Positions 28,101-33,389 of a stretch of 42,063 nucleotides of DNA are shown here, piece by piece. A model generated the notes under the pieces. The model was given only the letters and a program-made list of their open reading frames with translations. It was not told the DNA's origin and made no database searches. A program made the position numbers and the translations under genes. Origin of the DNA: an uncultured Clostridia bacterium (GTDB lineage: Bacteria > Bacillota > Clostridia > Oscillospirales > Acutalibacteraceae); assembly GCA_945912145.1 (NCBI GenBank), contig CAMEBF010000017.1:1-42063 (forward strand), read 5' to 3'. Positions within the stretch are counted from its first letter, which is position 1. Each line of letters opens with the position of its first letter.

Positions 28101-29732
28101 GGTCACGCTGTCGGTATCATAGCGAACCTTGATTTCTTCATTGGTATACCGCTCAATGTTGGCAAAGATCAGCGGGAGCAGGGTCTCGTAATAAGGCTCG
28201 TAAACGATCTCTTCATTTCTGACGTCGATGACGTCCTGAACCGCCGTACGGAAATCGGCAATATAGCCCAGACCGTCCGTAAAGACAGCGTTCTGCGCCG
28301 CAGTCGAGAACTGCGCGATGGAGGCAACATAGCCGTTGAATTTATCCTTGAGAGCCGCCAGCTCTTCGTTGGAAATGATCGCATGATCGAGAGGATCGTT
28401 ACCCTCGGCGAACTTATCTTCATTCGCTGCGATGTCCGCATCGACAGCCGCCTTAATCTGACGGAGCTGATAGAGCTCCATATCATAATACAGCGTGTCA
28501 AGGAAAGCCTTGGAGGACTCAAGCGAGAAGCCGTCAAAGCCTTCGTAGTTCGCAATCACGAAAGCGAATACGGTGGGGTCGTAATCCTTGATCGTGTTGT
28601 AAACCGCCGACGCGTTGGTATAAAGCGTGGACATCTCATCGTAGTTGTTTGCATCGTAGCCGTTTGCGATGTATTCCATCATGGTATTCATATTGGGCTG
28701 CGCCAATACGACCTGCATCGCGAACTGCACTTCGTCGAGATACGTCTCAATCGCAGCCGTATCGAAGAAGTGAGAAACAACCGCGCTTGAGAACGCGCCT
28801 TTCAGTCCATTATACTTGGAAACGCCCTCATTATACAGAGCCTCCAGCTCCGATCCGGTCTGACCGAGCAGATTGGCAGCCGTTGTCGCAAGACGCTCAG
28901 CCGTGAAGTAGTTTGCATAGGACTGCAGCGTGGACTTCGCGGTCGTATTTGTCGAATCGACCGTTCTGGAAGGCGTCGCGCTCATGTAGTTCCACTTGTA
29001 CGAAGTCCAGTAATGCGTGTAGTAAGTCTTTTTCCACCACCACTTACCCGTAGTCCGGGAGGTCTGATTCGTCTGTGAAGCTGATTTACCGTTTGTATGC
29101 ACAAACTTATAAGTAATCTTCGTCGGGAACGACGACGGAATATCACTGATACTATCAAACGTGAGCAGATAAGACGTCAGGTCAACCGTTACCGTCGCCG
29201 TTTTGGTGACGCTGTCGCTGACGGAGCCGTTATAAGAAACGTTTCCGTTGCTCGTCAGGTTGGTACCGTTGCTCATACTGCTCTGGTCCTCCCACGAACC
29301 GCTGTTCGACTTACGGCTTGACTGACCGTAAACCGTCGTGCCGGCAGGATTCAGAACCGCAGTAATGAACTTACCTTCGTTTGTACTGGCACCAATTCCG
29401 AGGTTTGAAAGAACCTTTGCGGTAATGGTGTCCGATGAGTTCGGGTTCGCCGTGGAGCCGCTTGCCCGTACGCCGTTGACAGCATAATCAAAAATGGCCT
29501 CAACCGCGGCGAGAACCGTGCCGTCGTCACCGGTATAGTTCCATGCGTTTGAGCCGCTTCCCACAGAAGCCGCTTTAGCCGCTGCCGCGCTGACAAGGTT
29601 CTTGACCTGGGTGGTCGTATAGCTTGACGCCGCGGACGCGGAGAAAGAAAATCCGGTCAGGCAAACCGAACACGTACCGAAAATCATAAGCAGGGATAGA
29701 AATACGCTTAGGGTTTTCTTTGCGATTTTCAT
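19179..29732 (-). CDS. Giant secreted repeat protein, 3517 residues, function unknown
   Basis: One uninterrupted 10.5-kb frame. A Sec signal peptide (MKIAKKTLSVFLSLLMIFG, ending near SASAA at residues 33-37) shows export. Residues 37-850 are non-repetitive, with an aromatic patch (GKWWWKKTYYTHYWTS) and long helical stretches. From about 850 to the C terminus, units of 410-490 residues recur at least five times, plus a diverged first copy. Each unit has NDW-type starts, CTKDWGID, GGEGYAYG, LLEALGCE, IYFINADG and RRDMITIVL. The last 30 residues form a Phe/Arg-rich amphipathic helix (FFQKLAELFRKIGEFF). No dockerin, LPXTG, SLH or enzyme motif is seen. AAGGAGA precedes the ATG; it has its own promoter and terminator. 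I know no characterised homologue; a surface or biofilm scaffold is a guess. Confidence 0.9.
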   Translation of the reverse strand: MKIAKKTLSVFLSLLMIFGTCSVCLTGFSFSASAASSYTTTQVKNLVSAAAAKAASVGSGSNAWNYTGDDGTVLAAVEAIFDYAVNGVRASGSTANPNSSDTITAKVLSNLGIGASTNEGKFITAVLNPAGTTVYGQSSRKSNSGSWEDQSSMSNGTNLTSNGNVSYNGSVSDSVTKTATVTVDLTSYLLTFDSISDIPSSFPTKITYKFVHTNGKSASQTNQTSRTTGKWWWKKTYYTHYWTSYKWNYMSATPSRTVDSTNTTAKSTLQSYANYFTAERLATTAANLLGQTGSELEALYNEGVSKYNGLKGAFSSAVVSHFFDTAAIETYLDEVQFAMQVVLAQPNMNTMMEYIANGYDANNYDEMSTLYTNASAVYNTIKDYDPTVFAFVIANYEGFDGFSLESSKAFLDTLYYDMELYQLRQIKAAVDADIAANEDKFAEGNDPLDHAIISNEELAALKDKFNGYVASIAQFSTAAQNAVFTDGLGYIADFRTAVQDVIDVRNEEIVYEPYYETLLPLIFANIERYTNEEIKVRYDTDSVTYNNLKTAYNKAVTNIGSELTDRIYTFEYEGQSYLLTTATADYIARLKQNIIDRNNAQLDAIKDYAGMSSTVNFSNFIGLKTAIDRFDQSLYDYTNGKGWVDSAHKATYNSINSLLTAYNNFVASGGLPYTQTHYHDGSGLYTTRYAGDQVDADGNQIGYPSDAARDGADDNYDVTIAKVNQTITKLDDFITSEDFCNLVGLENKETGEAYPDLSTAIEAILTENIFTNEMVNTLVALLFPMVCNELGGMLADLGSLGVNGITKSNDPQSAGKIDLGVLSGGSAEGKLDVYLNGNKGTASLASDFESIGVYAYPSSLAKVLPSKYSAIKSALNAAGTDWSRLVGADGKTELTFDWGVTDYNTFVEAVGAVFNSILPLLQTVLAGANFGKSLPDKAVFATSDGNLKIDSGTFVGKITLYDVEAYATADLNISGLTIYKDLWIPLMEALGVTDGGYDLTDLGISGSYAFKSLSTSSSAQTMVNALFEPVLVVIEQLKQAPINKVLEILPQLVYALSMDKMQDLIDAISIPLDVKLRITNVENVSLVKIFGWKPDMSWIANLLLGTINGLLPQINQTLSLADLVNLKDMLGFEYTNINTLLAYLMETLGVDLQLPAINAGEIILCSSYNKNASSYRSSGKRLKLTADKADVFYFLLTYLVNAVGDRQFVENIIQFIQNSNAEEGEESEPVELPEAVYTIIGNVNSNPKAALAALVELFVPKRYDTKDFEWFESDFNYGDVQGLNDESIVYLAYRNDWTKDKANYLVDNVDAILESVMAMTGSEETSINAMLQKVITGLFNNKNFTGLVKGLVSLGVSLKNDFLYDLIAREMGVDLRIWYNAFGYLFPEVDEKYGTTAPQPGEAGYQAIAGVTATAADVTNEETGEVETVITWTVNGTEFTDGDRVVFLDLFTTVCDAFAPIISMFLKGEDLSLFNNAITVLGYENYANSIGMIFEMLSIEGVMTQAEYNAYCETNGDAAAFNLLTNQLFDWVDYMLEGNTVKKTLDLIPEFIYFIQSNGVSTVLHNLLMPVLILLDDVRPIVNVDINAILSVIVSDLISYGSVDFNKVLDLISGTYAGETDPDYKYFALDLGHITLDEVFKIADTFFGTDLFGSQLVTHGLNGLCAGRVAYDSVIGKAYTTTVDTADTVTIFVTSLLEALQYEVRNEDGTVIGTNGEIICSFIDSKLDEPVALDVYNAVVEIIGGLEISYDVPNWGYMFSGAFTVGESGKVTLPPHSIVYLGYNNDWNKETAETLDQSLDTLVDTLVASLSDEDLKTLIDGVMNDNVYTDANLNTVVEMLVNALAGLDETLRDLVDCIVTTDIGAWFDMCELTTDEEGNETYVCTKDWGIDAAAEADKKDLFISGIQEVLEPAESLLSWIFFGTDYAFFTGTQKDADGNYTYNDVITLNGGEGYKWAIIPLFEALGCEMKPAETYDNGDGTYDVGAAVADTFNSLLDKVDSIAGKPAAEVMELLPNLIYFINADGLKVSVNNLLAPVNAVVEALAPIVSDGESDVSIGGLLEEPLGFNISDLTMDTLLTLLSEQLGLVLNPEMVAILETFYIGELTQFTSANGEYAYKMTYTDEESRRDMITIVLSFALDIVNLNDEMLTELLGEETYNAIVTLLAGHEGSFDYDDNNWAYMYDGDIEKLRADNLPAASDLYNKYANDWSEVTADTLNENLADLIDYIFEASGKSDSTIGTMINEAVAGNLYSDKVLNSLVESVVGLLTGLDRSLVDSVGALLGADVNAWFDCCDITTDDDGNTVVTCTKDWGIDSAEDKEAAFVAAFTEAIAPANRVIAWLFFGQNYTFLTGTTKSDLITISGGEGYAYGLVPILEALGCEMKPADDYKNADGTYDVNAAVADVLTALLARVDDICSGKSGETVDKIIALLPNIIYFVNADGVKTSVNNLLAPVYYLLDTLEPVTGEVDFNELIGFDLNNLNWDTIFGILKENLGITLLPECQEFIKTFYIGSVEEKTSANGRQYFVMNLGDARRDMITIVLSVALETLENPENSTAFADLFGEETYNAIVALLAGAESLTYQDINWAYMYEGEDALEQLIANGLPARTGTNSIVYTQYTNYWTKASADYLNDNLTTIVEGIVAAAKNDGSTLGAMLDAAITDGLYKDEILDKLLVAVVKALAGLDKALVESVGAVLGADIDTWFDWCDITYDEDGNVVDVVCTKDWGIDAKATNEEKRDQFVASFVEALAPANRILAWICFGEEYTFLNGATQEDLITIEGGEGYAYGIVPILEALGCEDVKPASAYYDDGAYDVSAALGDVLTAICGRLTDMCDGIKGGTLDVMLDMLPNVVYFINAGGVKASVNNILAPVYYLLETLSPLVGDVNIDELIGFPLSDLTFDTIFDIVGDKVGLYFKPECEEFVSTFYMGKVVPFTSANGQDAYSMTYSDTETRRDMITILLSLVIDTMKYEDNEAILSKWFGADVYKAIANVLGLNDAKAMQEFSWYYTEAANTDQTFTAIQTSGRYTNTYNEYWTKDKAQYLVDNLPAFIGNMLCLLGLEVDGVKLNNLEALISQLVDSAIYTQANADALLNAVRDGVGQLTSIEPYGEYVAEVLRTSIGLDLHAWDTMTVTVTDGDRVSFTNALAQILEPAAPLLKLLLANEDISLFFDINGGNAVTIPGSEGYAYGIIPLLEALQCENVRTPDEFKALLATDFNAAFKAVVDPLFDKIDAIEANPIDEIMALLPGVIYFINSNGLDTCFKNIVNSVDTVLAALEPVLGTSDLESLMGIDLSTYDFEWILNYALTAVKDSTGYDLTPFAADAIAELTVGKVVTYQSKNGETYYTMKYASKLDKADMLTILLRIVIDFATMDENIAKIEAILKEYIPNEENYNSVCSLLESLAKSASEDPGMGQALYVLYYIFVGLSESAEATDDLYHDVNNSWQFILKMLDTSEEPILNNFSKTLKGVLNKYFDGIFTDEGVAPNGFIRFFQKLAELFRKIGEFFRSLFNRG
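19700..25950 (-). repeat. Long coding repeats within the giant gene
   Basis: Repeat starts, judged from the W-Y-x-Y/NDW block, fall near 25940, 24475, 23200, 21975 and 20715, giving spacings of about 1465, 1275, 1225 and 1260 bases. The second to fourth units are the most alike: WAYMY, AWFD.CDIT, TCTKDWGID, the FFG.YTFLTG block, GGEGYAYG and SVNNLLAPVYYLL all recur. Outer units are more diverged, which fits internal duplication with the youngest copies in the middle. Nucleotide identity is too low for assembly collapse. Confidence 0.85.
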
Positions 29733-29833
29733 GTGAAAGATCTCCTTTTTTCTATATTTGCCAATTGCTCATTCCTCCTCTTGATTCCCCCACAGAAAAA
29801 AGAGACAAAAATGAACATATTATTAACAATGAC

Positions 29834-29862
29834 ATTCTATCACACCTACCTAAAATTTGCAA
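29834..29862 (-). promoter_or_regulatory. Promoter of the giant gene
   Basis: Minus strand TTGCAA, 17-base spacer, TAGAAT. It gives a leader of about 95 bases before the ATG at 29732, which carries AAGGAGA. Confidence 0.75.
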
Positions 29863-29882
29863 TAGATTTCCTGTAAAATTTA

Positions 29883-29911
29883 TAAAAAATACCGCCGACA
29901 AAAATCGGCGG
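29883..29911 (-). terminator. Intrinsic terminator of the GT2/cytidylyltransferase operon
   Basis: Minus strand CCGCCGA and TCGGCGG pair around TTTTTG, followed by TATTTTTTATAA, about 18 bases after the glycosyltransferase stop. Confidence 0.88.
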
Positions 29912-29929
29912 TTCCATGCTGATTCTTCT

Positions 29930-31291
29930 TTAATTCAGATTCAATCCCTTATCTTTCAGCGTTTTTCTCGCGCTCAGGGTACTGCGTTTCTGCGAAAAGA
30001 CATACTGCGTCAGGAATGCGGGCGTTTTGGAAACGGCCGTCTCCCGCAGAACGCGGATATCCAGCGGTTTGCCGCTGCGGATCTCGAGGCATTTATTTGA
30101 TTTCGCCTGCCGTCTGGCTTCCGTATGAAAATTGCGGTCGGGCAAAATGCGGAGATTCTCCATCTTGCGGAACTCCTCCGGAAAAGCCTCGCTCTCAAAA
30201 CGGCTCTGCGGCACGATCAGCTCAAAAAACGGATAGGTCTGCGCGTAGAGCGAACGCAGAAACGGCAGAAACTCCTCCTCATTCGTCAGGTCAAAGAACA
30301 GCGTGAATTCCGGCTCGTCCGCCGCCTCTTTCTTATCTATATAAATATAGGGCAGACGCAGCTCCGGGTTGTTCTCCTGCAACTTGCGGAACCGCTCGGG
30401 GCGCACAAATTTTGCATACTTTTCAAATTCGTCCTTCATCAGAGAGAGCGTCTCCTCATCCATGTACCAGTAACGGCGATAGAAATTCTCCAGATAGAAC
30501 CGATACGCCATATAGACGATCTCCTGACAGTACGCCTCGTCGCCGTCACACGCGCCGGTCTCCTGCTCGATGATCTCGCGTCCCATATCGAAAATCTCGC
30601 CGATGACATAGGCAGCGGACTGCAAATTCTCTTTCGTCGGCATTTCAAACTGCGAATAGCCGTCTGTGATCGGGTTGACCGTCTTTTCTAAAATCAGTTC
30701 GGGACAGCCGCTGATTTTGATATGATGAAACACCGCCTGCATGATGAGCAGCAGCTCACCGTGCGCGGTCAGGTCGAGAAAGCGCAGATGATAGAGATCA
30801 AACAGCTTTTTGCGGATCGCCTTGGCGCCGAGGATGCCGTTCTGCAAGAGACTGCTCTCGAGCATCTCCACCTCGGGCTGCGTCGCGAGAATATCCAGAC
30901 TCTTTTCGTATTCGTACTCGATATCGCCGTTTTTCCAGCAGCGTCCGGTGATCATATCGGCATCGTGCTCGTCGCTGCACTTAAAAATCGCTTCGACGGA
31001 GCCGTCCGTCAGCACATCGCCGCAGTCGAGAAAGAGCAGATATTCGCATTTCGCCTTTTCGATGCCGGCATTTCTCGCCGCGTAAACGCCTTTATGCTCC
31101 TGATGCAGACAGAAAAAATCGTTGTATTCGTCACAGTATTTTTGCGCGATGGCGGCGGAGCCGTCGGTCGAGCCGTCGTCCACGATGATGACTTCAAAAT
31201 TTTCCACGGTCTGCGTGACCATACTTTCCAGCGTTTTTTCCAGATATTTTTCTCCATTATAAACGGGGATAATGACGGACAAGCGATTCAT
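29930..31291 (-). CDS. Family 2 glycosyltransferase with C-terminal extension
   Basis: A 453-residue cytoplasmic protein. The N-terminal 220 residues are a GT-A glycosyltransferase: LSVIIPVYNGEKYLEKTL, VIIVDDGSTDGS and AARNAGIEKAKCEYLLFLD. The usual DSDD metal motif reads DCGD, so the central Asp of the DxD is replaced by Gly. Whether the enzyme is active is therefore uncertain. The C-terminal half (about 230-453) has no domain I recognise, although FTLFFDLTNEEEFLPFLRSL resembles the start of a second, degenerate glycosyltransferase fold. The ATG at 31291 is preferred because AGGAGA lies 7 bases upstream and the protein then begins with the domain. Its start overlaps the cytidylyltransferase stop by 4 bases, so the two are coupled, suggesting a polymer-synthesis pair. 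Confidence 0.85.
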   Translation of the reverse strand: MNRLSVIIPVYNGEKYLEKTLESMVTQTVENFEVIIVDDGSTDGSAAIAQKYCDEYNDFFCLHQEHKGVYAARNAGIEKAKCEYLLFLDCGDVLTDGSVEAIFKCSDEHDADMITGRCWKNGDIEYEYEKSLDILATQPEVEMLESSLLQNGILGAKAIRKKLFDLYHLRFLDLTAHGELLLIMQAVFHHIKISGCPELILEKTVNPITDGYSQFEMPTKENLQSAAYVIGEIFDMGREIIEQETGACDGDEAYCQEIVYMAYRFYLENFYRRYWYMDEETLSLMKDEFEKYAKFVRPERFRKLQENNPELRLPYIYIDKKEAADEPEFTLFFDLTNEEEFLPFLRSLYAQTYPFFELIVPQSRFESEAFPEEFRKMENLRILPDRNFHTEARRQAKSNKCLEIRSGKPLDIRVLRETAVSKTPAFLTQYVFSQKRSTLSARKTLKDKGLNLN

Positions 31292-31995
31292 TTCGTCTCT
31301 CCTCTGCTTTTCAGAATCATTTCGGCTTTTTTCAAATCCTCGGGATAGGTCAGTTTGATGTTGTCGCGGCTGCCTTCGACCAGAAAGACCTTTTCGCCGT
31401 TTTCCAGATAAACGGAACACGCGTCGGTGTAGCGTTCGGCGTCCTCTTCACGCATGCTTTCATAGAACGACAGAAGCTTCTGCGTCCGGAAGCTCTGAGG
31501 CGTCTGTCCGTGAAAAACACAGCGCCGCGGCGGCACATTCTCCATAAATTGTCCGTCGGACGAATACAGAATCGTATCCACGGCGGGAACAACCGTATCG
31601 CACGCACCGTACTGCCTCACGGCTTCAATATTTTCCCTGATGATCCGCGTGTTGATAAACGGACGGACGGCGTCATGCGTCAGGATAATATCGTCTTTCG
31701 TCATGCCGTCTTTCTGAATCTGCCGCAGGACGCGCAAAAGCGTATCGTTGCGGTTTTTGCCGCCGGGAACGACCGTCACGGCGACATCCGGCAGGTATTC
31801 GTCAAAGAGCGACTTCGTATAGGACACATAATCCGCCGACACGGCGACATAAAGGCGGTCGACAAGACCGCTCTGCAAAAACGCGTCCACGCTGCGGACA
31901 ATCACGGGACGACCCGCCAAACATAAAAATTGTTTCGGGAGTTCCCCTCCCATGCGCAGTCCGCTGCCGCCTGCCAGTACTGCCGCGTCGATCAT
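31288..31995 (-). CDS. IspD/TarI-family cytidylyltransferase, more TarI-like
   Basis: A 235-residue nucleotidyltransferase that makes a CDP-alcohol from CTP. The CTP-binding loop is LAGGSGLRMGGELPKQF, followed by GKNRNDTL, THDAVRPFI, AVDTILYSSDGQF, HGQTPQSFR and TDACSVYLENG. Both IspD (isoprenoid synthesis) and TarI (CDP-ribitol for wall polymers) share this fold. THDxVRPF, DGQFMENVPPR and xGQTPQ are features I associate with TarI. The coupled glycosyltransferase also fits wall-polymer synthesis, but no tarJ reductase is present here. The ATG at 31995 has GGAGG upstream; the open frame reaching to 32217 runs through promoter sequence and is rejected. It has a local promoter and, further up, a c-di-GMP riboswitch. 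Confidence 0.85.
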   Translation of the reverse strand: MIDAAVLAGGSGLRMGGELPKQFLCLAGRPVIVRSVDAFLQSGLVDRLYVAVSADYVSYTKSLFDEYLPDVAVTVVPGGKNRNDTLLRVLRQIQKDGMTKDDIILTHDAVRPFINTRIIRENIEAVRQYGACDTVVPAVDTILYSSDGQFMENVPPRRCVFHGQTPQSFRTQKLLSFYESMREEDAERYTDACSVYLENGEKVFLVEGSRDNIKLTYPEDLKKAEMILKSRGETK

Positions 31996-32029
31996 CAAGA
32001 AAACCTCCCGAACACATGATATCGAATTT

Positions 32030-32058
32030 ATTGTATCACAGCTTTTTCCGTTTTGCAA
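32030..32058 (-). promoter_or_regulatory. Proximal promoter of the cytidylyltransferase operon
   Basis: Minus strand TTGCAA, 17-base spacer, TACAAT, ending 35 bases before the ATG at 31995. It lies downstream of the riboswitch terminator, so the operon can be transcribed without passing the riboswitch. Confidence 0.7.
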
Positions 32059-32196
32059 GCCGTATGAAGCGTCTTCCCGCATTTTCCCCGAAAAAGCCAC
32101 TTCGGCCGCGGAGAAACCCCGCAGCAGAAGGACAACAAAAGAAAGAAATAAAAAGTAGAAAGTAGATTGTAAAAAGCGAACCGCTTTTTGGGCAAC

Positions 32197-32246
32197 AAAA
32201 AAAAGCTGCAAAGACATACGAACCTAAGTCCGTATATTTTTGCAGC
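32197..32246 (-). terminator. Terminator of the c-di-GMP riboswitch
   Basis: Minus strand GCTGCAAA pairs with TTTGCAGC, and an inner ATACG pairs with CGTAT, followed by eight T residues. Its first two bases overlap the last bases of the aptamer closing stem, so folding of the two could compete. Confidence 0.9.
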
Positions 32247-32326
32247 CGGTCGATCATGCGTCAATGCGTTTAGACACCGTAGCTTTGCGTCTCAACCTTT
32301 CGATTGATTTGCCAACGATTCACTTG
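32245..32326 (-). promoter_or_regulatory. Cyclic di-GMP-I (GEMM-I) riboswitch aptamer
   Basis: On the minus strand the conserved core reads GGCAAATC, a GAAA tetraloop closed by TCAATC/GGTTGA, then GACGCAAAGC, CTAAAC, and ATGATCGACCGG. Compared with the Vibrio Vc2 aptamer, the CAAA, GAAA, GACGCAAAGC and CTAAAC elements are kept while the stem bases differ but still pair. GTTGG at the 5' side pairs with CCGGC at the 3' side to close P1. A consensus promoter lies just upstream and a terminator directly downstream, the normal layout of an expression platform. Whether ligand turns it on or off cannot be decided by eye. The next gene in its direction is the cytidylyltransferase at 31995. Confidence 0.88.
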
Positions 32327-32333
32327 TAGTATC

Positions 32334-32362
32334 AGTATAGCGACAGTTTTCCCGTTTGTCAA
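32334..32362 (-). promoter_or_regulatory. Promoter of the c-di-GMP riboswitch transcript
   Basis: Minus strand TTGACA, 17-base spacer, TATACT: near-perfect consensus, giving a transcript that starts a few bases before the aptamer. Confidence 0.88.
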
Positions 32363-32421
32363 CACCTATGATTCTAAATATATATCATATATATTGCATA
32401 CTTTCTGCAAGTTCCGACCCA

Positions 32422-32450
32422 TTGACAACCCGGCTCATTTTCGGCATACT
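32422..32450 (+). promoter_or_regulatory. Promoter of the GGDEF remnant
   Basis: TTGACA, 17-base spacer, CATACT, ending 22 bases before the GTG at 32473. It diverges from the riboswitch promoter 60 bases away. Confidence 0.7.
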
Positions 32451-32472
32451 GAAGCAAAAAGGGGGAATCACC

Positions 32473-32746
32473 GTGAAAAAGAAAGCGCAGCTGCAAACGG
32501 CCGCCATCGTTGTTTACGCCGTCGTGGCAACGCTGTTTTTCGCCTTCTTTTTTACCTGTCCGTTTGTGAAAATACGGATGTCTACAACGCCGACGGAGCC
32601 AACCCGGCTCTTTCCTTTGCCGCCGGATATGCAATCTCCTCAGAGCAGCCCGGGCTGACAAAAAAAACCTGTTAAAGCTCGCCGACGATCGTATGTACCG
32701 GAGCAAACAGCAATGGTACCGGGATAACCGGCGCACAGAGCCTTAA
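32473..32746 (+). pseudogene. Decayed membrane GGDEF (diguanylate cyclase) gene
   Basis: A GTG with GGGGGA 6 bases upstream begins VKKKAQLQTAAIVVYAVVATLFF, a basic start and a membrane helix typical of membrane-bound signalling proteins. From about 32560 another frame reads YNADGANPALSFAAGYAIS, and after a run of eight A residues a third frame reads LLKLADDRMYRSKQQWYRDN to a stop at 32744. Joined, these match the C-terminal end of a GGDEF domain, whose hallmark is a beta strand with GYA followed by LxxAD..MY..K. The catalytic GGDEF motif and most of the domain are missing, so there is at least one large internal deletion plus one frameshift. It cannot make c-di-GMP. Family assignment is inferred from this short tail. 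Confidence 0.72.
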
Positions 32747-32982
32747 CAGACGCTCCGAAACTGCTCCTGCGGTTTCTCGCTCATCATAACCTCCTGAGCC
32801 AGCAGCGCAATCAGCTTTTCGAGATCGGGCTCATTGCCGTCCGGTGAGACTTTTTGCCAGAAAGCCTGCACCTGCGGGTCGGGATTTGCCTGCGCTTTCT
32901 TCAGCGCTTTCCGGATCTCCCGTTCGACTTCCTTCGCCGATACGCCGTTGTTTTCTGCGACTTTTTCAAAAATGTCCTTCAT
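32743..32982 (-). CDS. Small helical protein, possibly Spo0A-C-like
   Basis: A 79-residue acidic/basic helical protein starting MKDIFEKVAENNGVSAKEV and containing REIRKALKKAQANPDPQVQAFW. Similar short proteins in Clostridia are sometimes annotated as sporulation initiation factor Spo0A C-terminal-domain proteins. The resemblance here is to the first helices of that fold only, and no recognition helix is evident, so DNA binding is unproven. GGAGA lies 9 bases before the ATG. The stop codon shares three bases with the end of the GGDEF remnant on the other strand. A perfect palindrome lies 28 bases upstream of the start, at the likely transcription start. Confidence 0.75.
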   Translation of the reverse strand: MKDIFEKVAENNGVSAKEVEREIRKALKKAQANPDPQVQAFWQKVSPDGNEPDLEKLIALLAQEVMMSEKPQEQFRSVC

Positions 32983-33009
32983 GATAATCGTCTCCTGCTG
33001 TCAATTTTC

Positions 33010-33023
33010 GGAGAAATTTCTCC
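33010..33023. promoter_or_regulatory. Perfect 14-bp palindrome, candidate operator
   Basis: GGAGAAATTTCTCC is fully self-complementary and lies between a TATAAC box (minus strand, 33032-33037) and the start of the Spo0A-like gene. The first ten bases recur at 34045-34054, upstream of the XRE regulator. Confidence 0.5.
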
Positions 33024-33081
33024 ATACAAGGTTATACCATACCTGTCTTGTCGAAGTCCCGAAAAGCTTGTCGAGAGGACT

Positions 33082-33123
33082 AAAAAAGTTCGCATTTTTC
33101 TGAAAAAAACGCGAACTTTTTTT
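33082..33123. terminator. Bidirectional terminator-like hairpin
   Basis: AAAAAAGTTCGC (33082-33093) pairs with GCGAACTTTTTT (33111-33122). The A/T tails make it an intrinsic terminator in either direction. It separates the GGDEF remnant/Spo0A-like pair from the Cys-rich gene. Confidence 0.75.
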
Positions 33124-33180
33124 CACAGCTTATGAATCCTATTTTTCATTATATTTATATATCAGTAAAGGAGTAAAAAA

Positions 33181-33338
33181 ATGGATACAATAGCCTGTCC
33201 CTGCAAGCGAACGCAATGCGAGCAGCACGGCAATTGCGAGCCCATCATCAGAGAAAACGCAAATCACTCGTCTATTGCGAGAAAAAGGAAATGAAAGAGC
33301 GCAAACGCACCGAAAGAAAGCAAAGACGCAGTCGGTAA
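33181..33338 (+). pseudogene. Frameshifted small Cys-rich protein gene
   Basis: ATG at 33181 with AAAGGAG 7 bases upstream begins MDTIACPCKRTQCEQHGNC, a dense Cys/His cluster (CPC, C, H, C) like a small zinc-binding protein. In this frame the tail is unconvincing and stops at 33294. In the next frame, from 33240, the sequence reads AHHQRKRKSLVYCEKKEMKE and continues basic to a stop at 33338. That supplies the missing His and Cys expected of this widespread clostridial peptide type (CPCxRxxCxxHGxC...H...YC). A deletion of 1 (or 3n+1) bases near 33238 explains this. It could be a sequencing error or a recent inactivation. Function unknown. Confidence 0.6.
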
Positions 33339-33389
33339 TTATCCGATCAAAAAACGACGGTTCAACACCGCCGTTTTTTATTACACCTT

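Noticed and set aside
31996-32217. N-terminal extension of the cytidylyltransferase to 32217
   Set aside because: The extension crosses the proximal promoter, and the protein domain and GGAGG ribosome site begin at 31995.
32028-32264. Minus-strand frames between the riboswitch terminator and the cytidylyltransferase
   Set aside because: They start inside the riboswitch terminator, run through a promoter, have no ribosome site and encode biased, non-conserved sequence.
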